Origin: CAZDGK01 sp964505035
GTDB lineage: Bacteria; Patescibacteriota; Saccharimonadia; UBA4664
Length of the DNA stretch: 22,930 nt
Reading direction: 5' to 3'
Assembly: GCA_964505035.1 (NCBI GenBank)
Contig: CAZDGK010000018.1
Location: 1 to 22,930 of the forward strand
Shown: positions 6,008-14,823 of the stretch, in pieces
Layout of the letters: the number at the start of each line of letters is the position of its first letter
Position numbering within the stretch: the first letter of the stretch is position 1
Made by a program: the position numbers and the translations under genes
The notes under the pieces: generated by a model
What the model was told of the DNA's origin: nothing
What the model saw: the letters and a program-made list of their open reading frames with translations, nothing else
Databases searched by the model: none

Positions 6008-6996
6008 TAGTTAGTCAGCCCGACACAGCACCCATCCCGCGCCAGCGCATCTACGACCTCTACTGGTACTTTGCGGCCGAGCGCCAGCGCATTTTTCTGG
6101 CTCGCGCCGCCGGCCGGCCCGGCCCCTGGACGGCCGATCCCATCCTGCAAACCTACAAGTTTTGCAATGTCTTCCGGGCTGCTGACCGCGTCTCGCAGTA
6201 CCTCATCCGCTTGGCCTATGCTGAGCCCGCCGCGGACCCGGCCAACGTCCTGTTCCGCCTCACCGCCTTCCGCCTCTTCAGTCGCGAGTCCACCTGGGAC
6301 GCCGTGGTGCAACACCTAGGTCATCAGCCTACCCTTGCCGATCTCGCCTCTGGCGCCTTCACCCGCGGCCTCGAAGCCGCCCTGGCTCAGCACGGCCGCC
6401 TCTACACCGGCGCCTTCATTCTCTGCGCTGCCGATGCCTACGGCCAGGGCCGCAAGCACCTCAACCACGTCGCCCTGCTGCAGCACATGTTCCTGCACGA
6501 CGATCTGGCCGCCCGGCTCCTGGCCGCTCCCAGCCTCACTGTCGTCTACCAGCTCCTGCATGGCTACCCGCTTATCGGCGACTTTATGGCCTACCAAATC
6601 GCCATCGATCTTAATTACTCTGCTCACATCAACTTCGACGAAAATGACTTTACCCAGGCCGGTCCCGGCGCCCATCGCGGCATCCGCAAGGCCTTTGAGT
6701 CCACCGGCGGCCTCACCGACGAGCAAATCATCCAGTACATGGTCCGTCACCAATCCGCCGAGTTTGCCCGCCTCGGCCTGGACTTCCCCGGCCTCTTCGG
6801 CCGCCCGCTTCACGCCATCGATGCCCAGGGCCTGTTCTGCGAGCTCGACAAATACTGTCGCCAGGCCGCGCCCGAGCTGGCCTCCAACCGCACGCGCATC
6901 AAAGCCCGCCACACACCCTCGAGCCAGCCATTGTCCCTGTTTTTCCCGCCCAAATGGGGCATTAATAATGCGTCCAAACAGTTCATAAAAGGTTGA
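6001..6996 (+). CDS. 5-hmdU DNA kinase helical-domain/aGPT-pyrophosphorylase-like protein
   Basis: 331 aa. The N-terminal signature (residues about 17-73: IYDLYWYFAAERQ, then GPWTADPILQTYKFCNVFRAADRVSQYLIR) is what I know from alpha-glutamyl/putrescinyl-thymine pyrophosphorylase-like proteins and the helical domain fused to 5-hydroxymethyl-dU DNA kinases. In phages these act on hydroxymethyl-uracil in DNA to build thymine hypermodifications. Further conserved-looking parts are HGYPLIGDFMAYQIAIDLNYS (split about 187-207) and DENDFTQAGPGAHRGIRKAF. No kinase P-loop is present, so this is the stand-alone helical form. The stop codon lies inside the terminator stem of gene D. It sits between small genes C and D on the opposite strand. 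Family assignment is from memory of motifs; activity in this host is not established. Confidence 0.65.
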   Translation: MSIVSQPDTAPIPRQRIYDLYWYFAAERQRIFLARAAGRPGPWTADPILQTYKFCNVFRAADRVSQYLIRLAYAEPAADPANVLFRLTAFRLFSRESTWDAVVQHLGHQPTLADLASGAFTRGLEAALAQHGRLYTGAFILCAADAYGQGRKHLNHVALLQHMFLHDDLAARLLAAPSLTVVYQLLHGYPLIGDFMAYQIAIDLNYSAHINFDENDFTQAGPGAHRGIRKAFESTGGLTDEQIIQYMVRHQSAEFARLGLDFPGLFGRPLHAIDAQGLFCELDKYCRQAAPELASNRTRIKARHTPSSQPLSLFFPPKWGINNASKQFIKG

Positions 6997-7020
6997 GCCC
7001 CGGTGGTGTGCCGGGGCTCA
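6994..7020 (-). terminator. Terminator of small gene D
   Basis: A 10-bp stem TGAGCCCCGG/CCGGGGCTCA (6994-7003 with 7011-7020) and a 7-base loop. On minus it is followed by ACCTTTTATG. Its outer three bases are the TGA stop of the convergent gene at 6001-6996. Confidence 0.8.
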
Positions 7021-7036
7021 TGCGCCACAAGCAGCG

Positions 7037-7303
7037 CTACTGCGCAGCCGCTCGCGGCAGATGGTACGCCACGCGGCGCATCTGGTGCAGGCTGACGTCA
7101 GCCGAGGTGTGCACGGTGCGGTCGACGAACTCGCGCTGGTTCTCGGTGAGGTCCTTCCAGACCTCGGCCAGCAGCGCCAGCTCATCCTCCATCACCTCGT
7201 CCGACGGGGCGCCGAGCGCCATCCGCAGACTGTGGATGAATTCCTGAACCGTGCCGTACTCGGCTCCGGTCAGTGCCCCGGAAGTCGTGGTGCTTGTCAC
7301 CAT
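7037..7303 (-). CDS. Small orphan protein D (88 aa), hypothetical
   Basis: 88 aa starting MVTSTTTSGALTG. The ATG at 7303 has an SD GAAGGGA about 7 bases upstream. It is acidic and helical by composition (EVMEDELALLAEVWKDL, then FVDRTVHTSADVSLHQM), with no cysteine, signal peptide or membrane helix. It is monocistronic, transcribed divergently from the leuS T-box leader by a promoter interlocked with the leuS promoter, and has its own terminator. No family is recognised; it is the fourth unit with the same gene layout in this region. Confidence 0.75.
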   Translation of the reverse strand: MVTSTTTSGALTGAEYGTVQEFIHSLRMALGAPSDEVMEDELALLAEVWKDLTENQREFVDRTVHTSADVSLHQMRRVAYHLPRAAAQ

Positions 7304-7332
7304 GGCAGATTCCCTTCGTTTCGTGCCACGGA

Positions 7333-7350
7333 TACTGACGGTCGTCAGTA
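7333..7350 (-). repeat. Perfect inverted repeat at the transcription start of small gene D
   Basis: TACTGACG-gt-CGTCAGTA (7333-7340 and 7343-7350), 8-bp perfect arms with a 2-base centre. It begins at the predicted +1 on minus, seven bases from the -10 box, so it is either an operator or a 5'-terminal mRNA hairpin. Confidence 0.75.
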
Positions 7351-7356
7351 GAGAAT

Positions 7357-7385
7357 ATTTTGCCATAAAAAAGCCCAGACTTCAA
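7357..7385 (-). promoter_or_regulatory. Promoter of small gene D, interlocked with the leuS promoter
   Basis: On minus: TTGAAG (7385-7380), a 17-base spacer ending in TGG, and CAAAAT (7362-7357). Both elements overlap those of the plus-strand leuS leader promoter. Confidence 0.6.
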
Positions 7386-7389
7386 TACT
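7360..7389 (+). promoter_or_regulatory. Promoter of the leuS T-box leader
   Basis: TTGCCA (7360-7365), an 18-base spacer, and AATACT (7384-7389), putting the start near 7394-7396, just before the T-box leader structure. Matches are moderate. Confidence 0.5.
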
Positions 7390-7393
7390 AAGA

Positions 7394-7697
7394 GCGTGGA
7401 TTGAATCTACCCTCAATTCATGGTACTCTCTACAGCAAACGCTTTGACCTGGGCTGCTTTCCGGCAGCAATCTCACCAGCGACGCGGCGGGAAGAAATCG
7501 GCAGCCTACACAGCCACCGAAACTAGACCCCGACGGACGCCCCCGTCACCATGGGCCGGCCGCATTAGAGCGCGGCCACAGAGGATGCTCCGGGCAACTG
7601 GGCATCGAACCGAGGATGGTACCACGAAGCCCGCAAGCTTCGTTCCTCGATGCCACCCGTGCATTCGCGCACGGCACAGGCATCGGGATTTTTGTTT
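7394..7697 (+). promoter_or_regulatory. T-box riboswitch leader of leuS
   Basis: The 3' half has a complete T-box antiterminator: helix A1 CGAGGA/TCCTCG (7611-7616 with 7644-7649), the 7-base bulge TGGTACC (7617-7623, exact match to UGGNACC), and helix A2 ACGAAGC/GCTTCGT (7624-7630 with 7637-7643). The T-box AGGATGGTACCACG matches the consensus at 12 of 14 positions. Bulge UGGU pairs with an ACCA 3' end, fitting uncharged tRNA-Leu (discriminator A). Upstream, a stem AGCGT/ACGCT (7393-7397 with 7439-7443) encloses candidate Leu specifier codons (CTC or CTA, 7407-7432); I cannot pick one. Other hairpins lie at 7453-7468, 7532-7547 and 7558-7577. Uncharged tRNA-Leu would favour antitermination and leuS expression. 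Confidence 0.9.
7646..7693 (+). terminator. Regulated terminator of the leuS T-box
   Basis: CTCGATGCC (7646-7654) pairs with GGCATCGGG (7679-7687), enclosing an inner hairpin CCGTGC/GCACGG (7657-7662 with 7669-7674), followed by ATTTTTGTTT. The left arm shares bases with the 3' strand of the antiterminator, so the two structures exclude each other. An upstream GGCATCGA (7601-7608) can also pair with the left arm and would extend the antiterminator. Confidence 0.85.
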
Positions 7698-7714
7698 ATT
7701 TAAGGACCCAACTC

Positions 7715-10633
<2,919 letters not shown>

Positions 10634-10640
10634 GGCGCTG

Positions 10641-10649
10641 TGCTATCGT
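10641..10649 (+). promoter_or_regulatory. Extended -10 promoter of the acidic hypothetical gene
   Basis: TGC-TATCGT: an extended -10 whose hexamer (10644-10649) ends 6 bases before the ATG at 10656, placing the start at or next to the A of ATG. There is no SD and no clear -35. Confidence 0.4.
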
Positions 10650-10655
10650 TAGATC

Positions 10656-11735
10656 ATGACATCGCCACTCAACAGCCCCGGTGAAGGGCTTCAGCCGCCG
10701 GGCTCACCAGACTTCAGGTCACCCAGCCGGTCTGCCGACGAGCTATTTGCCGAGCTCGAGGCCAGCCGCGAAACCGACCTCGGCGCGCACGAGCGCTTGC
10801 TGAGTGACCTGTCCGAGGCCATCGCCAACAAGGTTGGCCCGCCGCTCGCCGAGGGCGAAAACCTGCGCCGAGTTACGCTAGGCGCCGGCCGTTACACTAC
10901 GCCCATCACGGCTACTCGCTACCGTCGCGGCGCCAGCCCGGACGACCCCAACCGCATTGCGAGCTATGTGTTTGCTACTGATGGTCCCCCGGATGCCCTC
11001 GGCCGTGTCCCTTACATCACCTACACCGTCAATGTCGCCATGGACGCCGACGGCCGGCTATCCGAGACCACTCTTCGCTCGGTCGGTCCAGGCCAAGCGG
11101 AGCCGGTCACCGACAATTCGCTTTGGGAGCTATTGCCCGGGGCCATCGAGGACCTCGAACAGGCTCCGTTTTTTGGGGATGATGACGACGCCGACTATTA
11201 CACCGAGGTTCAGCCCGACATGTTTGACACCTATGTCGTCGACGCCGAGCCTCTGCGCGCCGAGTTCATCGAGCGCCAGGAAGCGCTGGCTATCGAGCTT
11301 CAGCAGCTGGCCAATGGCGCCGCCCGTGGCCACATCCCCGAAGCCGACCTCATGCTCTCAGCCGCCATGGTCGATGACCTCATCCAGCAGCAGTCCGACG
11401 CCGACCGCGCCGAAGCCGGCACCGAGCCCGGTGAGGATATTGAGGTCACAAACGAAGACCTGGGGGACATGAGTTTCGAACTCCTCGGCGACCGGCCCTT
11501 CGACAACGCCGCTGTCATCAATGAGCTCACCGATATCTTCGACGAAAATCAGCCCCAGCTGGCCGACTTCATGCGTGCCCAATACGTCAAGCAGTTTGGT
11601 CAAAGCCGCCTCAACACCCCTCACCACCGCTACTGGACCTATGCCGCCGCTCTCACTTCCTGTGCCATTGGTTGGCACCAGGAGAGTGAGCCAGACTCGG
11701 AAGACCCAGATGGCGACTACGAAGAGCAGAGCTAG
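10656..11735 (+). CDS. Acidic hypothetical protein (359 aa)
   Basis: 359 aa with no recognised family. The N-terminus is Pro/Ser/Gly-rich (1-27), then helical (SADELFAELEASRETD, ERLLSDLSEAIANKV). The middle (about 65-150) looks like mixed alpha/beta (RRVTLGAGRYTTPITATRYRR, IASYVFAT, VPYITYTVNVAMDADGRL). The second half is strongly acidic (FFGDDDDADYYTEVQPD; EPGEDIEVTNEDLGD) and the last residues are acidic too. It has no signal peptide and one cysteine. The leader is 0-1 base by the promoter position. It lies 22 bases after leuS, so read-through from leuS is also possible. Soluble cytoplasmic location is inferred from composition. Confidence 0.75.
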   Translation: MTSPLNSPGEGLQPPGSPDFRSPSRSADELFAELEASRETDLGAHERLLSDLSEAIANKVGPPLAEGENLRRVTLGAGRYTTPITATRYRRGASPDDPNRIASYVFATDGPPDALGRVPYITYTVNVAMDADGRLSETTLRSVGPGQAEPVTDNSLWELLPGAIEDLEQAPFFGDDDDADYYTEVQPDMFDTYVVDAEPLRAEFIERQEALAIELQQLANGAARGHIPEADLMLSAAMVDDLIQQQSDADRAEAGTEPGEDIEVTNEDLGDMSFELLGDRPFDNAAVINELTDIFDENQPQLADFMRAQYVKQFGQSRLNTPHHRYWTYAAALTSCAIGWHQESEPDSEDPDGDYEEQS

Positions 11736-11751
11736 TTTGGCCGGGTTTCCA

Positions 11752-11780
11752 TTGCGAAAAGCCGCCACTTCCCGTATAAT
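11752..11780 (+). promoter_or_regulatory. Promoter of the yceD-rpmF-nusB-rnc operon
   Basis: TTGCGA (11752-11757), a 17-base spacer, and a perfect TATAAT (11775-11780). The yceD ATG at 11797 is 16 bases further, with AAGAG as a weak SD. Confidence 0.75.
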
Positions 11781-11796
11781 CACACCCAAGAGTGCA

Positions 11797-12282
11797 ATGC
11801 ACATCAACGTTCGCGACATCCTAGCTGAAGAGGTCGGTTATAACCGGTCGTTTACGATTACCGGTGAACGCCCGGCCTTGGAGTCTGTGGTCCTCACTGC
11901 CGACATTAACGGCGAGGTCCGCATCTCCCGCCTCGAAGACGGTTTGCTCATCCAGGGCCAAATCATCACCGAGGTTGAGCTAGAATGCCACCGTTGCCTG
12001 CGCTCGTTTACTCGCCCTGTCTCAGTGGCGTTCACGCAAGTTTTTGCGCCGGCCCCCACAGACGACGAGATGCCCATCGACGGCGACCTTCTCGATCTGG
12101 CGCCGCTCATTGAGCAAGAAATACTGGTCAACCTGCCCATTAAAATCCTCTGCACGCCGGATTGTCCGGGTGTCGAAGGGGCAGCCGAGCAGTATACTAA
12201 AGAAGACACCCCGGGCCCGCGCGTGAAAGACCAAGCCCGGATAACGAAAGGATCACCCAATGCCCGGTTCCGCCGTACCTAA
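11797..12282 (+). CDS. yceD: YceD/DUF177 family protein
   Basis: 161 aa from the ATG at 11797 (the frame is open upstream inside the previous gene, but the promoter at 11752-11780 and family length favour this start). It contains ELECHRCLRSFTRPV with the CxxC pair and a second cysteine pair in ILCTPDCPGV, both typical of DUF177. The family is linked to 23S rRNA accumulation and almost always precedes rpmF, as here. The last 23 bases overlap rpmF, so translation is probably coupled. The tail after the second cysteine pair is basic and of low complexity. Confidence 0.9.
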   Translation: MHINVRDILAEEVGYNRSFTITGERPALESVVLTADINGEVRISRLEDGLLIQGQIITEVELECHRCLRSFTRPVSVAFTQVFAPAPTDDEMPIDGDLLDLAPLIEQEILVNLPIKILCTPDCPGVEGAAEQYTKEDTPGPRVKDQARITKGSPNARFRRT

Positions 12283-12424
12283 GAAACGTACCACCTCCGG
12301 CGCCCAAGGCCGCCGCCGTTCGCACCTCGCTCTTTCTGCCACCCAGTTGCAGCCCAATGGCCTGCCTCGCCGCTTGGCCAAAGCCGCTGCTCTCGGTCTC
12401 GTCAAGTCAACCAAGAAAGCGTAA
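12260..12424 (+). CDS. rpmF: 50S ribosomal protein L32, zinc-less form
   Basis: 54 aa, starting MPGSAVPKKRTTSGAQGRRR, with the L32 N-terminal pattern AVPKKRT and RRSHLALS. The SD AAAGGA sits 7 bases before the ATG. It has none of the four zinc-ribbon cysteines of classic L32; the C-terminal half is basic and Leu/Ala-rich (LPRRLAKAAALGLVKS). Cysteine-free L32 is known as the C-minus form. It overlaps yceD by 23 bases and is followed by nusB after 12 bases. Confidence 0.9.
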   Translation: MPGSAVPKKRTTSGAQGRRRSHLALSATQLQPNGLPRRLAKAAALGLVKSTKKA

Positions 12425-12436
12425 CTACCAAATCTT

Positions 12437-12913
12437 ATGGCATCCAATCGTCACCTCGGCCGCATCGTCGCAATGCAAACCCTCTATGAGTACGACTTCC
12501 GTGGTGGCGAAACCGCCGGTCTCGATCTGCCGCCCATCCTCGAGCGCAACCTCGACGAGTTCCGCGACAGCATCGACGACACAGACTTTGTGCGCGACGT
12601 CGTCGATGGCGTCAACCAGAACCAGGAGAAGTTGGATGGCATCATCGCTCCCGCCGCGCCCGAGTGGCCGGTCGAGCAAATCGCCAAAATCGACAAGATA
12701 ATCTTGCGGATTGGCGTCTACGAGCTATGCCTCAAGCGCGAAGTACCGCCCAAGGTGGCTATCAACGAAGCCGTCGAGCTCGCCAAGACCTTTGGCGGCG
12801 AAAACTCGAGCAAGTTCATCAATGGCGTGCTCGGGACCATTTACCGAAACAGTGACTTCTATGAACCAGAAGAAGAATCGTCGGCCAAACCGGCCGAAAA
12901 ATCCGAAAACTAA
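12437..12913 (+). CDS. nusB: Transcription antitermination factor NusB
   Basis: 158 aa. All-helical NusB fold: RHLGRIVAMQTLYEYDF at the N-terminus (family: R..A...LY..d), KIDKIILRIGVYEL in the middle and VAINEAVELAKTFGGENSSKFINGVLG near the end (split motif at about 113-139). NusB binds boxA RNA with NusE (S10) and supports rRNA transcription. The C-terminal 20 residues are charged and Ser/Glu/Lys-rich. The end overlaps the following NUDIX gene by 53 bases. Confidence 0.93.
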   Translation: MASNRHLGRIVAMQTLYEYDFRGGETAGLDLPPILERNLDEFRDSIDDTDFVRDVVDGVNQNQEKLDGIIAPAAPEWPVEQIAKIDKIILRIGVYELCLKREVPPKVAINEAVELAKTFGGENSSKFINGVLGTIYRNSDFYEPEEESSAKPAEKSEN

Positions 12914-13424
12914 TAAAGCACCCCGCGCCCCTCGGGCCGTTCGTGAATACACGGCTGGCGGCGTGGTCTTTCGCCGTGCCGGTCAGCGCCCCGAGGAGGT
13001 CGAAATCCTCATGATCCAGGACCGCCTGGGCCGCTGGACCATCCCGAAGGGCCATGTCGAGGCTGGCGAATCCATGGAGCAGACCGCTCTGCGCGAGGTG
13101 GCCGAGGAAACCGGCCTCCAGCATCTGCGCCTGGGCGACAAGCTCGACAAACTCAACTTCTTCTATCGCCGGGAAGGCAAGCTGATCTTCATGACCACCC
13201 ACGTCTACCTCATGGAGGCCATGGGTGAGACCGACGCGCTCGTGCCTGGCGACTCCGAAGGCATTGTCGACGCCAAATGGTTTGGCCGCGAGCAGGCCCT
13301 GCAGCTCGTCGAGTACCGCGACACCGAGCGGCTCTTCCGCATGGCTCTCGGCCGCATCCGCCGCCAATCGAACCCCGCCCCGCGCCTGCCACGTCGCCCG
13401 GCGGCCCACCCCATGGTCAAGTAA
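12861..13424 (+). CDS. NUDIX hydrolase
   Basis: 187 aa from the ATG at 12861, inside the end of nusB in another frame. A basic, Asn/Lys/Arg-rich lead (MNQKKNRRPNRPKNPK) precedes the domain, which begins EYTAGGVVFRR. The NUDIX box is complete: G-HVEAG-E ... REVAEETGL (spread over about residues 69-92), preceded by WTIPKGH. These enzymes hydrolyse nucleoside diphosphates linked to another group, with Mg2+ on the Glu residues. The substrate (for example Ap4A, oxidised dNTP or capped RNA) cannot be read from sequence. It lies between nusB and rnc, apparently co-transcribed. The C-terminus is basic and Pro-rich. Confidence 0.92.
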   Translation: MNQKKNRRPNRPKNPKTNKAPRAPRAVREYTAGGVVFRRAGQRPEEVEILMIQDRLGRWTIPKGHVEAGESMEQTALREVAEETGLQHLRLGDKLDKLNFFYRREGKLIFMTTHVYLMEAMGETDALVPGDSEGIVDAKWFGREQALQLVEYRDTERLFRMALGRIRRQSNPAPRLPRRPAAHPMVK

Positions 13425-13440
13425 ATAACAAGGACCAAGC

Positions 13441-14139
13441 ATGAATACTATCCAAGATTTCCAACAGCGGATCGGGGTCCAATTCAAAGACGAGTCGTTG
13501 CTAGAGCGGGCCTTTATCCACCGCTCCTACCTCAACGAACACCCCAAATTGGGCCTGGAGCACAACGAACGCCTCGAGTTTCTGGGCGACGCCGTGCTGG
13601 AGCTGGTCGTCACCGACTTCCTCTACCGCAACTACCCCAATCCCGAAGGCGACCTCACCAATTGGCGCAGCGCGCTCGTGAAGACCGAGTCGCTAGCGGC
13701 CGTGGCCGAGAAGCTAGCTATCGCCGAGTTTTTCAAACTCAGCCGCGGTGAAGCCAAGGGCAATGCTCGCTCGCGCGCCCTCATCTCGGCCAATGCCGTC
13801 GAGGCTATCATTGGCGCCCTGTATCTGGACCAGGGCTACGACCAGGCCAAAACCTTCATTACCGAGCATATCGTTTCGCGCCTCGCCGACATTCTCGAGG
13901 CCGGCAGTTGGCAAGATCCCAAGAGCCGCTTCCAGGAGCTAGCCCAGGACCAGTTTGGTCTCACGCCCAATTACCGCGTACTCGAGGAAGCTGGTCCCGA
14001 CCACGACAAAGTTTTCACCGTCGGCGTCTATGTCGGCGACAAGCTGTATGGCAAAGGCTCCGGCTCCAGCAAGCAGGCTGGCCAGCAAGTGGCCGCCGAA
14101 GCCGCCCTCCGCGCGGTCGCTGCACCCGAAGCCGTCTAG
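13441..14139 (+). CDS. rnc: Ribonuclease III
   Basis: 232 aa. The signature NERLEFLGDAVLELV (42-56) carries catalytic E46 and D50. The second metal-site motif is ANAVEAIIGALYLDQG with E121; the Asp usual three residues before it (D114 in E. coli) is N118 here, a variant I also associate with other reduced bacteria. A C-terminal dsRNA-binding domain spans about 155-228 (DPKSRFQELAQDQFG...YRVLEEAGPDH...SGSSKQAGQQVAAEAAL). It cleaves dsRNA in rRNA precursors and mRNAs. The SD AAGGA lies 7 bases before the ATG. It is the last gene of the yceD operon and converges with the M15 peptidase gene. Confidence 0.95.
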   Translation: MNTIQDFQQRIGVQFKDESLLERAFIHRSYLNEHPKLGLEHNERLEFLGDAVLELVVTDFLYRNYPNPEGDLTNWRSALVKTESLAAVAEKLAIAEFFKLSRGEAKGNARSRALISANAVEAIIGALYLDQGYDQAKTFITEHIVSRLADILEAGSWQDPKSRFQELAQDQFGLTPNYRVLEEAGPDHDKVFTVGVYVGDKLYGKGSGSSKQAGQQVAAEAALRAVAAPEAV

Positions 14140-14141
14140 TC

Positions 14142-14174
14142 AAAAAATGCCGCCACCCAGATAAGGGCAGCGGC
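14142..14174 (-). terminator. Terminator of the M15 peptidase gene
   Basis: On minus, GCCGC-tg-CCC ... GGG-tg-GCGGC (stem 14149-14174, loop TTATCT, one internal mismatch) followed by A and six T (14147-14142). It starts 8 bases after the M15 stop. The same stem could end rnc transcripts on plus, but there the T-run is absent. Confidence 0.8.
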
Positions 14175-14181
14175 TGCTGAG

Positions 14182-14733
14182 CTAGTCGGCCAGGGCGATG
14201 CTGTCGCGGTAGCCGATCTTTTCGAAGTGGTGCCGGTCGGTGTTGGCCAGGCGCGTGCCCAGCCAGAACCAGCCGTACCCCTCAAAGAGCTTCACCACCG
14301 CATGGTCGCGGTGGAACGTGCCCGTCCGGCTCAGGTCATGCACCGCGCCTTCCGGTCGCAGCCCCTCGAGGCTGTCAAACGGGTTGAACGCCGGGTTTAT
14401 GTCGATGGCAGCCCCGACGCTGTGGGCCGACAGCCGCTTGGTGCCAGCGACTGTGCGGTAGCAGAAGCTCGACGTGTTGTTGGCGGCCATCGAGCGGTCG
14501 TCGTCCCAGTCATAGGCTACAGTCGGCACCATCTGGGCGATGGGGAAGCGCAGGTCGTGGATGCGGTCAAAGATCTCCCGCACCTCGTCAGCCAGCGCCC
14601 GGTGCACCACCAGCTGGCCGGTAGCCTCATGGCCCTCCAGGTCAACGTGTGGCACGTCCAGCAGAACCAGCCGCTCCAGGATCTCGCCCGGAGCCGTACT
14701 GCCAGCCAAGGCTTGCTCAAGTGTGTAATGCAC
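14182..14733 (-). CDS. M15 family D-Ala-D-Ala carboxypeptidase-like metallopeptidase
   Basis: 183 aa from the GTG at 14733, chosen because AAGGAGG lies about 4 bases upstream; a TTG ten codons earlier (14763) overlaps the -10 box. Zinc motif S-A-H-SVGAAI-D (H104, D111) and DRHHFE (H169) give the His-Asp-His triad of VanY/VanX-type peptidases. The Tyr/Trp-rich GYGWFWLG precedes the last His as in the family. The likely role is trimming D-Ala from wall stem peptides. No signal peptide or membrane segment is visible, unusual for a wall enzyme, so a cytoplasmic peptide substrate or non-classical export is possible. It is monocistronic, diverging from smc. Confidence 0.88.
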   Translation of the reverse strand: MHYTLEQALAGSTAPGEILERLVLLDVPHVDLEGHEATGQLVVHRALADEVREIFDRIHDLRFPIAQMVPTVAYDWDDDRSMAANNTSSFCYRTVAGTKRLSAHSVGAAIDINPAFNPFDSLEGLRPEGAVHDLSRTGTFHRDHAVVKLFEGYGWFWLGTRLANTDRHHFEKIGYRDSIALAD

Positions 14734-14762
14734 GTACCCTCCTTGTCGTCGCTTGCGGACCA

Positions 14763-14791
14763 ACTATACCATCTAAGCTACCCAATCACAA
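14763..14791 (-). promoter_or_regulatory. Promoter of the M15 peptidase gene
   Basis: On minus: TTGTGA (14791-14786), a 17-base spacer ending in TGG, and TATAGT (14768-14763). It lies back to back with the smc -10. Confidence 0.7.
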
Positions 14792-14793
14792 CC

Positions 14794-14802
14794 TGATACA
14801 AT
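14794..14802 (+). promoter_or_regulatory. Extended -10 promoter of smc
   Basis: TGA-TACAAT (14794-14802), 5 of 6 matches plus the TG of an extended -10; no -35 box at the right distance. The predicted start (about 14809) is next to an out-of-frame ATG at 14810, fifteen bases before the smc ATG. Confidence 0.5.
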
Positions 14803-14823
14803 AGTGCTAATGGTGGTGATGGA

